A DNA stretch of 64,000 bases from Serratia sp. UGAL515B_01. Lineage in GTDB: Bacteria; Pseudomonadota; Gammaproteobacteria; Enterobacterales; Enterobacteriaceae. The notes beneath the pieces are model-generated. The model worked only from the letters and a program-made list of their open reading frames with translations, did not search any database and was not told the DNA's origin. Below, in pieces: positions 50,529 through 58,484 of the stretch (within the stretch, counting starts at the first letter, position 1; each line of letters opens with the position of its first letter). The stretch covers positions 1,302,001 through 1,366,000 of the forward strand of contig NZ_CP109901.1 in assembly GCF_033095805.1 (NCBI RefSeq). Reading direction: 5' to 3'. A program made the translations under genes and the position numbers.

Positions 50529-50820
50529 AAGCCCTGAAAACATCCAGTTCCCGCCGCTGCAACCGGAGGACACCGGGGGCGGCGGTCACTTCCAGTTGTT
50601 CAGCGGCGGTAATGCCGGACTCGGTGAGCCAGTCGCCGCCGATAATCACCTCGCCGTTCTCCTGCACCCAATCCGCGCCAAGATCCGGGCGGTGTTGGCT
50701 GGCTTCACACAATGTTTCCCAGAGGGCTTCATCGGTGACGGGGGTGATCCACAGTAATGCTGCGGTGAACTCACATTCCAATTGATTTTCGTCTAGGTAA
50801 CATGCCGTTATGTTCATCAT
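50527..50820 (-). CDS. Hypothetical protein with SymE-like segment
   Basis: A 97-residue protein of unknown function. Its C-terminal part (GDWLTESGITAAEQLEVTA then GVLRLQ) resembles the MazE-like fold of SymE-type addiction-module proteins (pattern GxWLxxAGFxxGxxVxVxxxxGxxxL). The N-terminal half, ALLWITPVTDEALWETLC, is unlike the E. coli protein. It is convergent with cdiI. SymE function is a suggestion only. Confidence 0.5.
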   Translation of the reverse strand: MMNITACYLDENQLECEFTAALLWITPVTDEALWETLCEASQHRPDLGADWVQENGEVIIGGDWLTESGITAAEQLEVTAAPGVLRLQRRELDVFRA

Positions 50821-50833
50821 ACGGAGAAATAAA

Positions 50834-51151
50834 ATGCCTAAGCATTACACCCCTGAGTTCAAAAAACACCATGTCGACGCTTGGCGTGCCAGCGGCCTGA
50901 CCCGGCGTCAATACGCCGAATCCCAAGCTATCAACGAGGGGTCATTCAAACACTGGCCTTCCCAGATAAAGACTAAAAACAATCCCTCTGCTCGACTCCT
51001 CTCTGTCCTGCCGGTTCAGATAGCACAACCATCAGCGCCTGAAGCGTTGACCGACCCGGTGATGGTTTACCTGCCCGGTGGCTACCGAGTCGCCTGTCAA
51101 ACTGCTCAACTCGCCGATGTCTTCCGGGCCCTGAAATATGCTGAAGCCTGA
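50834..51151 (+). CDS. IS66-family accessory protein TnpA
   Basis: A 105-residue helix-turn-helix protein (MPKHYTPEFKKHHVDAWRAS, then GLTRRQYAESQAINEGSFKHW) of the IS66 OrfA type, with the C-terminal VMVYLPGGYRVACQT segment. The start at 50834 has an ACGGAG site. It overlaps tnpB by 14 bases as in intact IS66 elements. The large transposase TnpC is missing, so the element cannot move by itself. Confidence 0.8.
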   Translation: MPKHYTPEFKKHHVDAWRASGLTRRQYAESQAINEGSFKHWPSQIKTKNNPSARLLSVLPVQIAQPSAPEALTDPVMVYLPGGYRVACQTAQLADVFRALKYAEA

Positions 51152-51480
51152 GCATCTGTTCCTGGCCGTTAAGCCCGTCGATATGCGCCGCGGCATTGAC
51201 TCCCTAACGCAATACGTTCAGGAAACACTCAACGCATCCTGGCACGAGGGCGCCGCCTTCGTCTTTGCCAACAAATCAAGGACCCGACTCAAGGTGCTGC
51301 GTTGGGACAGGCACGGCGTTTGGCTCTGTGCCCGTCGCCTCCATCAAGGCCACTTCATCTGGCCCCGAGCGAATGACACAGCCTGGTCGTTAACGCCAGA
51401 CCAGTTTGAATGGCTTATCACCGGTGTCGACTGGCAAAAAGTGCAGGGTCATGACCTTTCCCGCTGGGTTTGGCCGCAGC
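51138..51480 (+). pseudogene. IS66-family TnpB, 3' end lost
   Basis: IS66 OrfB (PF05717-type): MLKPEHLFLAVKPVDMRRGI, then FVFANKSRTRLKVLRWDRHG and WSLTPDQFEWLITGVDWQK. Recognisable similarity ends near residue 113 (about 51478). The frame stays open to 51695 through unrelated GC-rich DNA, so the natural stop and the following tnpC have been replaced. Confidence 0.7.
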
Positions 51481-52159
51481 GCATAATCTGCGTTATGTCT
51501 TGCGCCCCCGCAGTCGGCAGGTCCGGCGTCGTGTGTGAGTCGGGCTTGCTGCTTCGGCTCCGTCAGCCCGGCGTGACGCGCCAGTCGCAGGCTCCTGCCG
51601 CTGTTGGCTCCGGTGTTCACAAAGTCCGTTGCGCCGCGCCGCTCGCAGGCTCCCGCCGCTTCCAGGCATCTGCGCTCCCTCAGCAAACCCCCTAATCTGT
51701 TGTCGGCCTGGCGGCCTCCGCTTAGACGTTAATGCCCGCCCGGCTGCGTCTGGCTGCGCCGGGTCGTGCCCCGCGGTAAAGCAGCGGGTCACTCCTTCCC
51801 GTCTCGCCAGCTTCCGCACCCGCCCTGGTTGGGTGTGGTCATGCAAAATCAACACCCGGCTTGGGCGGGTGTGCCACAGAGCGCCGTCCCGGCCCTTGTG
51901 GGCCTCGCCAGCCCCCGCCCGGCAGGCAGCACGGCACGGCACAGCCAAAAGCGGCTGTCCCGTCCCGCGCCGCCGCGATGTGGTACTTCGACTAATGGCA
52001 AAGTGATAAAGCGCTGCTATGCTGTTGCAGCGGTTGCTCTTTAACAGTGCTGGGGAACATGGCGTCACGGGCTGAAAAAGCGCGTCGGGGCAAAAAGTTG
52101 GCGGTGTGAAAATGCACTGGCGAAAAGTCGTTGCAACTGACTGACTGCACAGGGGAAAA
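51481..52159. other. GC-rich phage/ICE-like region with possible Icd-like frame
   Basis: About 680 bp of GC-rich, inverted-repeat-bearing DNA (for example ACACCCG with CGGGTGT near 51861-51885) without a firm gene. Frames on the plus strand (51766-52044, MQNQHPAWAGVPQSAVPALV part) have the composition and arrangement of the poorly defined Icd-like or Ash-like predictions found in P4-type phages and ICEs. I cannot tell whether any is translated. An overlapping antisense frame of 295 codons is regarded as spurious. Confidence 0.35.
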
Positions 52160-53035
52160 GTGGTTGCGGCGGTAAACTTCACGACGGAAGAAGTTGTTGT
52201 GGAGAATAACTTCCTGGGAGCCACATCTTCAAACAAACTTGATAAAGCCGTAGAGAAAATTATGCAGGGTGATAAATCACTTGCTGCTGCAAATGACCTA
52301 CTCACGCTGGCAAATGCGGATAAACGCAGTGATGCTCTGGTCTCCAAATTCACCAAAGACCCTTCACAAATGAGCAACACAGAGCGTGCCGAGCTGGCGG
52401 GTTATGTACGTGTTTATGCTTCAGAGATGGAAAAAACCTATGGTTCGGTGGTGGCACAGGAACTGGTGAAAGGCCTGCTGTCAGGGCGGGACTATATAAA
52501 ACGTAACCCTGACTCAGAAGCAATGGCAAAGGCTCAGGTGATTATGAACACGTGGGGCTACCATAAATCGAATGCCAGCATAGGAGACTCTGCGCTGATT
52601 TTTGGCAGCAGTGTGCTGGGTACCACGATAAAAGGTATGGCAGCTAATGCGGCAATCGGTGTTGGTGTAAATGCAGGTGTTCAGCTCAGTGGGAAAGATC
52701 CGTTCAGCTATGTTGATGCGATAATGGCTGGAGTGACAGCGGCAGCTACGACTGGGAAAGGAATTGTAGCCTCAACACCTATTAATATGGGAGGGGCTGC
52801 AATTGGTAGCAGTATTAAGGGGGAAGATCCTGCTAATTCTGCTATTGCTGCTGGGGTGGGTTCTGTATTGGGAGGGGCTGCAGGGAAAATAGCTACAGAG
52901 CAGCTGAAACCTGCAATTAAAGAAGGAAGTGCAGAAATAATTGGAGCAGTAACAGGTGGTACTGTGGGTGAGATTACAGGAAAAAATGTACAAGACTCTT
53001 TGAATAATGCAGGTGAAAAAAATGGAAAAAATTAA
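52160..53035 (+). CDS. Orphan CdiA C-terminal toxin module
   Basis: A displaced toxin tip. Reading begins at a GTG and reaches VVENNFLGATSSNKLDKAVEK, the VENN motif that marks the start of CdiA-CT domains. A helical part follows (YIKRNPDSEAMAKAQVIMN), then a glycine- and alanine-rich, hydrophobic C-terminal half (AANAAIGVGVNAGVQLSG; IAAGVGSVLGGAAGKIATEQ), which suggests membrane insertion. About 285 residues lie from VENN on. There is no secretion part, so it is probably silent unless recombined onto cdiA. The start codon is uncertain and may be non-functional. Confidence 0.75.
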   Translation: MVAAVNFTTEEVVVENNFLGATSSNKLDKAVEKIMQGDKSLAAANDLLTLANADKRSDALVSKFTKDPSQMSNTERAELAGYVRVYASEMEKTYGSVVAQELVKGLLSGRDYIKRNPDSEAMAKAQVIMNTWGYHKSNASIGDSALIFGSSVLGTTIKGMAANAAIGVGVNAGVQLSGKDPFSYVDAIMAGVTAAATTGKGIVASTPINMGGAAIGSSIKGEDPANSAIAAGVGSVLGGAAGKIATEQLKPAIKEGSAEIIGAVTGGTVGEITGKNVQDSLNNAGEKNGKN

Positions 53036-53270
53036 CATTAAGGATTTGTTTTTGTTTATTTTTTATTGCGTCTGCATTCTATGTTTTGCTGTGGTGCTTG
53101 GCTATGTGATAGCTGCTGTTATTGTTTATTTTAAAATAGGTATATTTAATCTTGATTGGGAGCTAATTATTCCTGAGACCGCAAGGAAAGGAAGTATTGG
53201 TGGAGTAATTCTTGGTTTCGGTATCTGGATTAAAGGTAAGTTAAATGAAAGAAAAAATAAAAATCAATGA
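53022..53270 (+). CDS. Probable membrane immunity protein of orphan toxin
   Basis: An 82-residue protein with two predicted membrane helices (LFLFIFYCVCILCFAVVLGY; IGGVILGFGIWI) and a basic C-terminus. Its ATG, with an AGGTG site, overlaps the last 14 bases of the orphan toxin module. A small membrane protein fits immunity to a membrane-acting toxin. Function is inferred from context. A clear terminator follows. Confidence 0.65.
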   Translation: MEKINIKDLFLFIFYCVCILCFAVVLGYVIAAVIVYFKIGIFNLDWELIIPETARKGSIGGVILGFGIWIKGKLNERKNKNQ

Positions 53271-53279
53271 ATAAAACTA

Positions 53280-53308
53280 ATCCCAGCCGGTTGGCTGGGA
53301 TTTTTTTT
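53280..53308 (+). terminator. Terminator after orphan toxin-immunity pair
   Basis: A 9-bp GC-rich stem (ATCCCAGCC with GGCTGGGAT, loop GGTT) followed by eight T residues. Confidence 0.9.
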
Positions 53309-53382
53309 GTATGCAGAAATCGTCGTTGATGGACGCGGTGCTGGGGCTGATGCCGGAAGAAGAACGTACAGGAGGTGCCACA

Positions 53383-54152
53383 TGGCGCTGAGAGATAAAA
53401 AGACAGTCCCGCTGTTACAGGTTGGGCGCTGGCCTCACGGGAGTCTGGGGTACTGGATGGCCCATTATCTGCTGTGGCTGCAACAGCATAACCTGTCGAC
53501 AGGCGTGGCGTTACGTACCACCTAGCACCCGTTGGAGCGCCTGCATGAGTGGTGTCACCTGCGCGGGTTGGAACAGCCTGAGGCCATCACGTTGGCGGCC
53601 CTGGAGAGCTACCAGCAGCGGCTTTATTACTGGCGTAAAAGCAACGGTGAACCGCTGGCGGTCAGTACCCAATGTACGCACCTAGCGCAGATAAAGCGCT
53701 TCTTTGCCTGGTTGGCCAAGCGGCATATCCTGAAAGCCAATCCGGCCTCCGAGCTGGAGTTGCCTAAGGTGGGGCAACGGTTGCCACAGGATGTGCTCAG
53801 CCCGGAAGAGGTAGAGAAAGTGTTGAGGCAACCCGATATCCATACGGTTCAAGGGCTGCGTGACCGGGCGATACTGGAAGTGCTCTACGGCAGTGGGCTA
53901 CGCCGAACCGAACTGTGCCAGTTGACCGTGAACAGCATCAATATGGAAAAGGGAACGGTCATGGTTCGCCAGGGCAAGGGGAAAAAAGACCGTCTGGTGC
54001 CGCTGGGCGTGCGGGGCTGTCAATGGGTTCGGCGTTATCTGGAGACGGCCCGGCCCCGGTTCAGCGGTTGGCCGGAGCAGGTGGCGCTGTTCCTGGTGAA
54101 AGACGGCTGGCCGTTTACCCCCGGAGGACTCAGCCGGATGGTGAGCGAGTAA
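53383..54152 (+). pseudogene. Tyrosine recombinase, nonsense and 3' truncated
   Basis: XerC-like phage-integrase-family recombinase. It starts MALRDKKTVPLLQVGRW and is interrupted by an in-frame TAG at 53523-53525. The same frame continues through the SAM-like core-binding domain (YQQRLYYWRKSNGEPLAVST) and the catalytic domain with the first arginine in GSGLRRTEL and GKGKKDRLVPLG. It ends abruptly at RMVSE, before the HxxR and tyrosine boxes. A short frame upstream (53311-53391) overlapping its start may be the tail of another lost gene of the same element. Confidence 0.8.
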
Positions 54153-55283
54153 CGAAATCATTATCACTCCGCAGTTGGAAGAGGCTGTTTTTCAGGAGTA
54201 CACCGCTGAGACTTTGCCCGAGACTGAAACACTCTATAGCACTGAAGAGATGCAGACGATAGCGCACCAGTTGGTACACACGGAGATGATGGGGATCGTG
54301 GTGTTGAATCGACAGTGGGCAAAGATTGCTGCTCAGGGAAGCCTGCTCCAGCAACAGCTGTTTCATCAGCACCTTGCTTATGCACTTTATGAGGTCCAAG
54401 GGCTGACAGAAGGGCTTCTCGAACGCGTTTCAGAGCTGCTGGATTGGGGGCTCGATGAATATGACTACAGCCATATCATCCCGTATCCTGCTCAGCATGC
54501 GCTGCAGGAGCGCTTGCGGGAAACAGAGGTTAACCGTGCCTGGAAGCAGATTGACGTGGAAGAAAAACACGGCTCGACTCTTAGCAAGGTGGCCATTCGA
54601 CTGCTTAAAAGCGAGCGGAAGAATGTTCCGTTTTGGGTGCGTTTGCTCCCGGGAATGCTCCAGGCACTTAGCAAGCAGGCTAATGGTCTGGTGCATTATT
54701 ATTCGGAAATTACTTCGCGACTCAATCCGGTACTGCTGCAATTTCTTAGTCAGCCTAAACTGGGACTCAGCTGGCAGGGTATTTTTCTTCTCGTATTTTG
54801 GACGCTGCTGTTCGATGTGGCGATCCCCACGTCTGGCATTGATGCAACTGTAAGTGTAATAGCCATCATGACGGTGGTGTTTTACCTGTATCTTAGTGAC
54901 ATGATAATGATGGGGTTGCATGGAAGACCACGATGGATTAGCGTTTTTTGTTCGCAGAATTTATTTTCTCGTTAATGGTTATTCAGTTGTTTTTCGGCGG
55001 ACTTTTCTTTGTGGCACTTATCTCCATGCCACCTTCTGGTCATGGAGGAAAAGCACTCGTTGCTTTGCTTGCTATCCTGGCACTTTTTATGATGCTTTGG
55101 GTGGCATGGCCGAAAGGCGTACCCTTTATTCGCAAGCCAGGCATGGTGATGAGCAGGATATTCGCCAGTCCGTGGAGAACGCTGGAGTGGATGAACTTCG
55201 CGTGGTTTTCGGCGGTCTGGGTGATAATGTATTTCGTGATCAGCTCTATTGTTATCATAGAGTTACTAAAACTATTTGTTTAA
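54151..55283 (+). pseudogene. 5'-truncated, frameshifted membrane J-protein-like gene
   Basis: The frame opens directly at the recombinase end (reading IIITPQLEEAVFQEY) and runs to 54975. A one-base loss in the T-run near 54945 shifts the remainder to another frame (54948-55283). Joined, the product has a soluble helical part (LLERVSELLDWGLDEYDYSH) and four or more C-terminal membrane helices. It resembles the C-terminal part of the E. coli DjlB/DjlC membrane J-proteins, with the N-terminal J-domain lost. The family call is tentative. The frameshift could be a sequencing error. Confidence 0.5.
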
Positions 55284-55502
55284 AATGATAGTGCAGGCAG
55301 GTTTGTATTAGGCTATCCGGATCCTTTGATTCGTTTGGATTGAGCCATACTGCCACTGTCCCTTGGTTTTAACCCTTTATTTTTACTCTTTAAAAATATA
55401 ATTTAAATACAATAGGTTACGATGAGTGATTTTTAATAAGGTAAAAATACGATTTTTATCCTAACTACCTGTTGTAACTTATTTTTATTGTTTTATTCTA
55501 CG
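55284..55502 (+). promoter_or_regulatory. CRISPR leader region
   Basis: About 220 bp of DNA, very AT-rich from about 55375, directly upstream of the first perfect repeat. Degenerate repeats lie at the opposite end, so transcription of the array should start here and run rightwards. No cas gene is adjacent. Confidence 0.65.
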
Positions 55503-56010
55503 GTTCACTGCCGCACAGGCAGCTTAGAAAATCAAAACAAGGCAATTTGATAGTGTTTTTCCGTTCACTGCCGCACAGGCAGCTTAGAAATGCATTTTCA
55601 TTCTGTTACTTAATACTTTCACGTTCACTGCCGCACAGGCAGCTTAGAAATTTATTGATACTTATAGCCAATACGGTAGCAAGTTCACTGCCGCACAGGC
55701 AGCTTAGAAATGTCTATATACCCCGTCATGACGAGATCATTAGTTCACTGCCGCACAGGCAGCTTAGAAAGGTTCAACTACTGCGGGAGAGCATCGCTTT
55801 ATGTTCACTGCCGCACAGGCAGCTTAGAAATGAATCGACTTTCATTTCAGGTACAGCAAAATGTTCACTGCCGCACAGGCAGCTTAGAAAAGACCCGCTT
55901 CTAGTTGAAATCATGCCAGATAGTTCACTGCCGCACAGGCAGCTTAGAAAATGAATACACGGCGGACGATCACCGCCACTTGGTTCACTGCCGCACAGGC
56001 AGCTTAGGAA
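55503..56010 (+). CRISPR. Type I-F CRISPR array, 9 repeats, no cas genes nearby
   Basis: A 28-bp repeat beginning GTTCACTGCC and ending GGCAGCTTAGAAA occurs every 60 bp at 55503, 55563, 55623, 55683, 55743, 55803, 55863, 55923 and 55983, with 32-bp spacers. The internal CTGCC/GGCAG stem is the Cas6f (Csy4) hairpin of type I-F systems, and the repeat equals the one known from Yersinia. Eight repeats are identical and the ninth has one change (AGCTTAGGAA). A ninth spacer-length segment (56011-56042) is followed by a repeat cut after GTTCACTGC at 56043. An apparent open frame through the array is an artefact of the 60-bp period. Confidence 0.97.
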
Positions 56011-56052
56011 ATTAGAATTATAGGTTCTTTCACTCCAATAACGTTCACTGCT

Positions 56053-56571
56053 GCCGCCGGTCTGGTGTGGCGCAGAGCCGCGCCGCGCCTACACTGTGTA
56101 TCCGTGACCCATACAAAGATGTTTAGTTGTTGGGCTAACGTAACGTAGAAGCCATTTACCATGGCCTTTGCTGTTTGAAGAGTGCAACGTCAGGCCGATG
56201 ATACCACCGTGAGGTAAAGGCTTATCGTCCGGTTTGATATTCCGAGCTTTGGTATCGGTGAGTAGTGCTATCTGTAAAATTCTTGAGATGTCAGTATGCC
56301 ATCAATGGTTGACTTTGGTTAGATGCGGCTGGAGGGGGGAGAGCGCTTTCGTATCATCCTTGCTGAATGTGGATTATGTCACCCGTGTTGAGCTGCCTTA
56401 TACTTATAGGCCTGTCTGGAGTTTTTGAGGGGCTTTCTGGACAGTTGTCGCCGATGGTGTCAACCTTTACGAGAGTGTAGATACTGTTGTCGTTTCCTTT
56501 TTCCCTCTGCTACGGCTAAGCTGGTTTTCTGGCATGTAACATCAGCATATTACTACTGAGCGCGGACGCCT
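56053..56571. other. Gene-free region between CRISPR and DUF2878 gene
   Basis: About 520 bp with no recognised gene. The first bases form a GC-rich hairpin-prone stretch (56050-56090) that starts where the last CRISPR repeat breaks off. The rest has short frames without family features. Confidence 0.4.
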
Positions 56572-57063
56572 ATGACGTTGAATGCAAGATTCTGGTTTAT
56601 CACCTTGTGCTTTGATGCTTACTGGACGTTAGCCGTCCTAGGGCGTGAGCGAGTCGTTCCGGCTTTGCTTGCTGGTGCTTTGCTGGCATTAATCCTCACT
56701 TCAGCCTGGCAACGTAAGTGGGTTCTGGCAGCGACATTGCTGGGCACGGCGATGGATGCATTGTGGTGCTATGTCGGTGCAGTCGAATTTGCTGGCCAAA
56801 GCGGTGTGCCATTATGGATGATATCGCTGTGGTTAACTTTTAGTTGTTGGTGGTACTGGCTATTCAGCCAGATAAAGGCCACCCCGGTACTGCTTGCGTT
56901 AGTTGGCGCGGTGGCGGGGCCACTCGCTTATCTTATAGGTTGGCAATTGGGTGCTATGACATGGCTGATGCCTCCCTACAGCGTATTATTACTTATGGCA
57001 CTAGGCTGGATGATTTATCTGCCCGTCATCAGTTTACCACTTCAGCGTAGGGGAACGGGATGA
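56572..57063 (+). CDS. DUF2878 family inner membrane protein
   Basis: A 163-residue, very hydrophobic protein with about six membrane helices, rich in Trp (ILTSAWQRKWVLAATLLGTA; WLTFSCWWYWLFSQIKA). The N-terminal pattern (WFITLCFDAYWTLAVLGRE) is that of DUF2878 proteins. In related bacteria these usually lie in clusters with cyclopropane-fatty-acid-synthase-like methyltransferases and DUF1365 proteins. None of these partners is visible here, so the gene may be a leftover. Function unknown. Confidence 0.7.
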   Translation: MTLNARFWFITLCFDAYWTLAVLGRERVVPALLAGALLALILTSAWQRKWVLAATLLGTAMDALWCYVGAVEFAGQSGVPLWMISLWLTFSCWWYWLFSQIKATPVLLALVGAVAGPLAYLIGWQLGAMTWLMPPYSVLLLMALGWMIYLPVISLPLQRRGTG

Positions 57064-57191
57064 TGTTTATTTCGCGATATGCCCCCTGCTTAAACCGCTT
57101 TATCTCACGTCTTATAGATGCAATATGCTTCCATCATTCTGACTGAGATTGACTCTCTTAAAAGTAGAAAAGCGCACGTTGTTTTCTATGC

Positions 57192-57975
57192 GGTCACTTA
57201 TTCAATATGTAAATTTGGTCATTGCAGGTAATACTCACGTTCGATGAATGTACCGATAATTTTGTCATGCATTTCTACTGATTTTGAGTCTCCGAGAGTC
57301 TTACAGTTTAGCCGTTTTAATCGGTTGCGAAGATTCAGATTTTCACGCTCAATTCGTGGTGTATAAAGCTTACCTGCGATGTGCTTTTCATTCGGCAGCA
57401 TGTCGTAAGCGCTGACGTTATCTGTGCACCAGAAGGCAACGTTTAAACCCACTAACAGCTTCAATAAATTACGGAAAGTCTTTTTGCTTCGGCGACCCAA
57501 AGCATGGGCAACAAGACGTTTGAGACGGGGTTCCCATGCATACCACAACCAGCGCTGCGGCTTCTTGCTGCCTACAAATGCCCCCATCTCATCCACTTCT
57601 CAAATGAGTTGAATTTGCAGGTTATCCAGCGGCAATGTTGTTACATTCCGCGGCGAGAGTTTTTTAAGGTGCGCACAACAGCATTGAGACTGATATGCAA
57701 CGCCCGTGCGGTATCGCGGATACCTGAGTTGTTCATGGCAAAGTCAACGATTTGCTCTTTCATCCCCGGGCGGCAGGCGCGATAAGCGTAATCGAGCTGG
57801 AAAGTTCGGCAGCACATTTGGCACCGATAACGCTGATGACCAACCTTTCCCAGACCGTTTTTTTAACGGATTCAGTCTGTTCACAAAATGGGCACTTTAC
57901 GTCAACTTTTGCCATTCGATACGCTCTGTCAAAAGGGTGATCTGACAACACAATCAACACCTTGAATACTTGACC
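57192..57975 (-). mobile_element. IS1-family insertion sequence, inactive
   Basis: A 784-bp element with imperfect terminal inverted repeats: GGTCACTTATTCAATATG on the left and, from the right on the opposite strand, GGTCAAGTATTCAAGGTG. It contains insA and insB reading leftwards. No 8-9 bp target duplication touches the ends. Its coding region carries two inactivating changes. Confidence 0.75.
57219..57915 (-). pseudogene. IS1 transposase insA-insB, broken
   Basis: InsA starts MAKVDVKCPFCEQTESVKK, then loses frame through a missing base in an A/C-run. The expected zinc-finger and helix-turn-helix sequence (YRCQMCCRTFQLDYAYRACR in active copies) is still readable in the other frame. The InsB part reads to QIQLI and meets a TGA where active copies have a cysteine codon, then continues EVDEMGAFVGSKKPQRWLWY with the DDE-type core and ends at GTFIEREYYLQ. 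It cannot make a functional transposase. Confidence 0.85.
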
Positions 57976-58099
57976 AAACCTTTAAATGCCTTATAGATGC
58001 AATTATTCTGTTTGAACGCTTAACAATAACTTCCGATTTCCAATCTCTCTTTTATAAACCTCCACCTTCAATGGGGCAACAGCAGTCCCAAATCTGAGG

Positions 58100-58471
58100 T
58101 CAGAACTGGTAACCTAGTTTGAAACTGAATTCATTGTTTTGGATGGACTTAACACGCACCGAGTCGCCGTTAGAATCAATACCAGATCCGGCTTTACCAA
58201 GATTGATGTACTGATAGTCCAGACCTGCGAATAGATTGTCGGTAATCGGATAGGCAGCACCGATGCCAAGGCTCCAGGCGAAATTGTTACGTCTGGCATC
58301 AGGATAACACCAAGTGGAAGAGCCCTTGCAGCCATTACCCATTTCGTCGAGAGTCGCGACAATTTTGCCAAAGAGTGGGTCAATGTTAAGGCGTGCTGTG
58401 CTTTTGTTGCTAGCCAGACCAATCCCGCCTTTTACATAAGGTACGATCTTGGTTTGAGCAAAGACTAAATG
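58100..58471 (-). pseudogene. Outer-membrane beta-barrel protein, N-terminus lost
   Basis: About 124 C-terminal residues of a small outer-membrane barrel of the opacity/OMP_b-brl type: KIVPYVKGGIGLASNKS, then WSLGIGAAYPITDNLFAGLD and the end FSFKLGYQF with a terminal phenylalanine (beta-signal). The signal peptide and first strands are missing. The open frame continues to 58519, but that part is the antisense of the neighbouring regulator. The break lies at the same junction where the AraC gene loses its start. Confidence 0.7.
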
Positions 58472-58484
58472 ATACGCTTCCGAT

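Larger units (their letters stand above)
57111..58003. repeat. 14-bp direct repeats around the IS1 copy
   Basis: CTTATAGATGCAAT occurs at 57111-57124 and again at 57990-58003, on either side of IS1 but not touching its ends (67 bp to the left, 14 bp to the right). The copies are identical. They may be a duplicated target from an earlier insertion event. Confidence 0.6.

Noticed and set aside
51493..52380. 295-codon minus-strand frame over the GC-rich spacer
   Set aside because: Low-complexity Arg/Ala/Ser-rich product overlapping both the IS66 tail and the orphan toxin start; no recognisable domain.
55547..55954. 135-codon frame with a repeated SLPHRQLR motif
   Set aside because: It is the CRISPR array translated. 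The 60-bp period is a multiple of three and creates an open frame.
57064..57191. 8-9 bp IS1 target-site duplication
   Set aside because: Bases touching the two IS1 ends (left TTTCTATGC, right AAACCTTTA) do not match, so no duplication was called.
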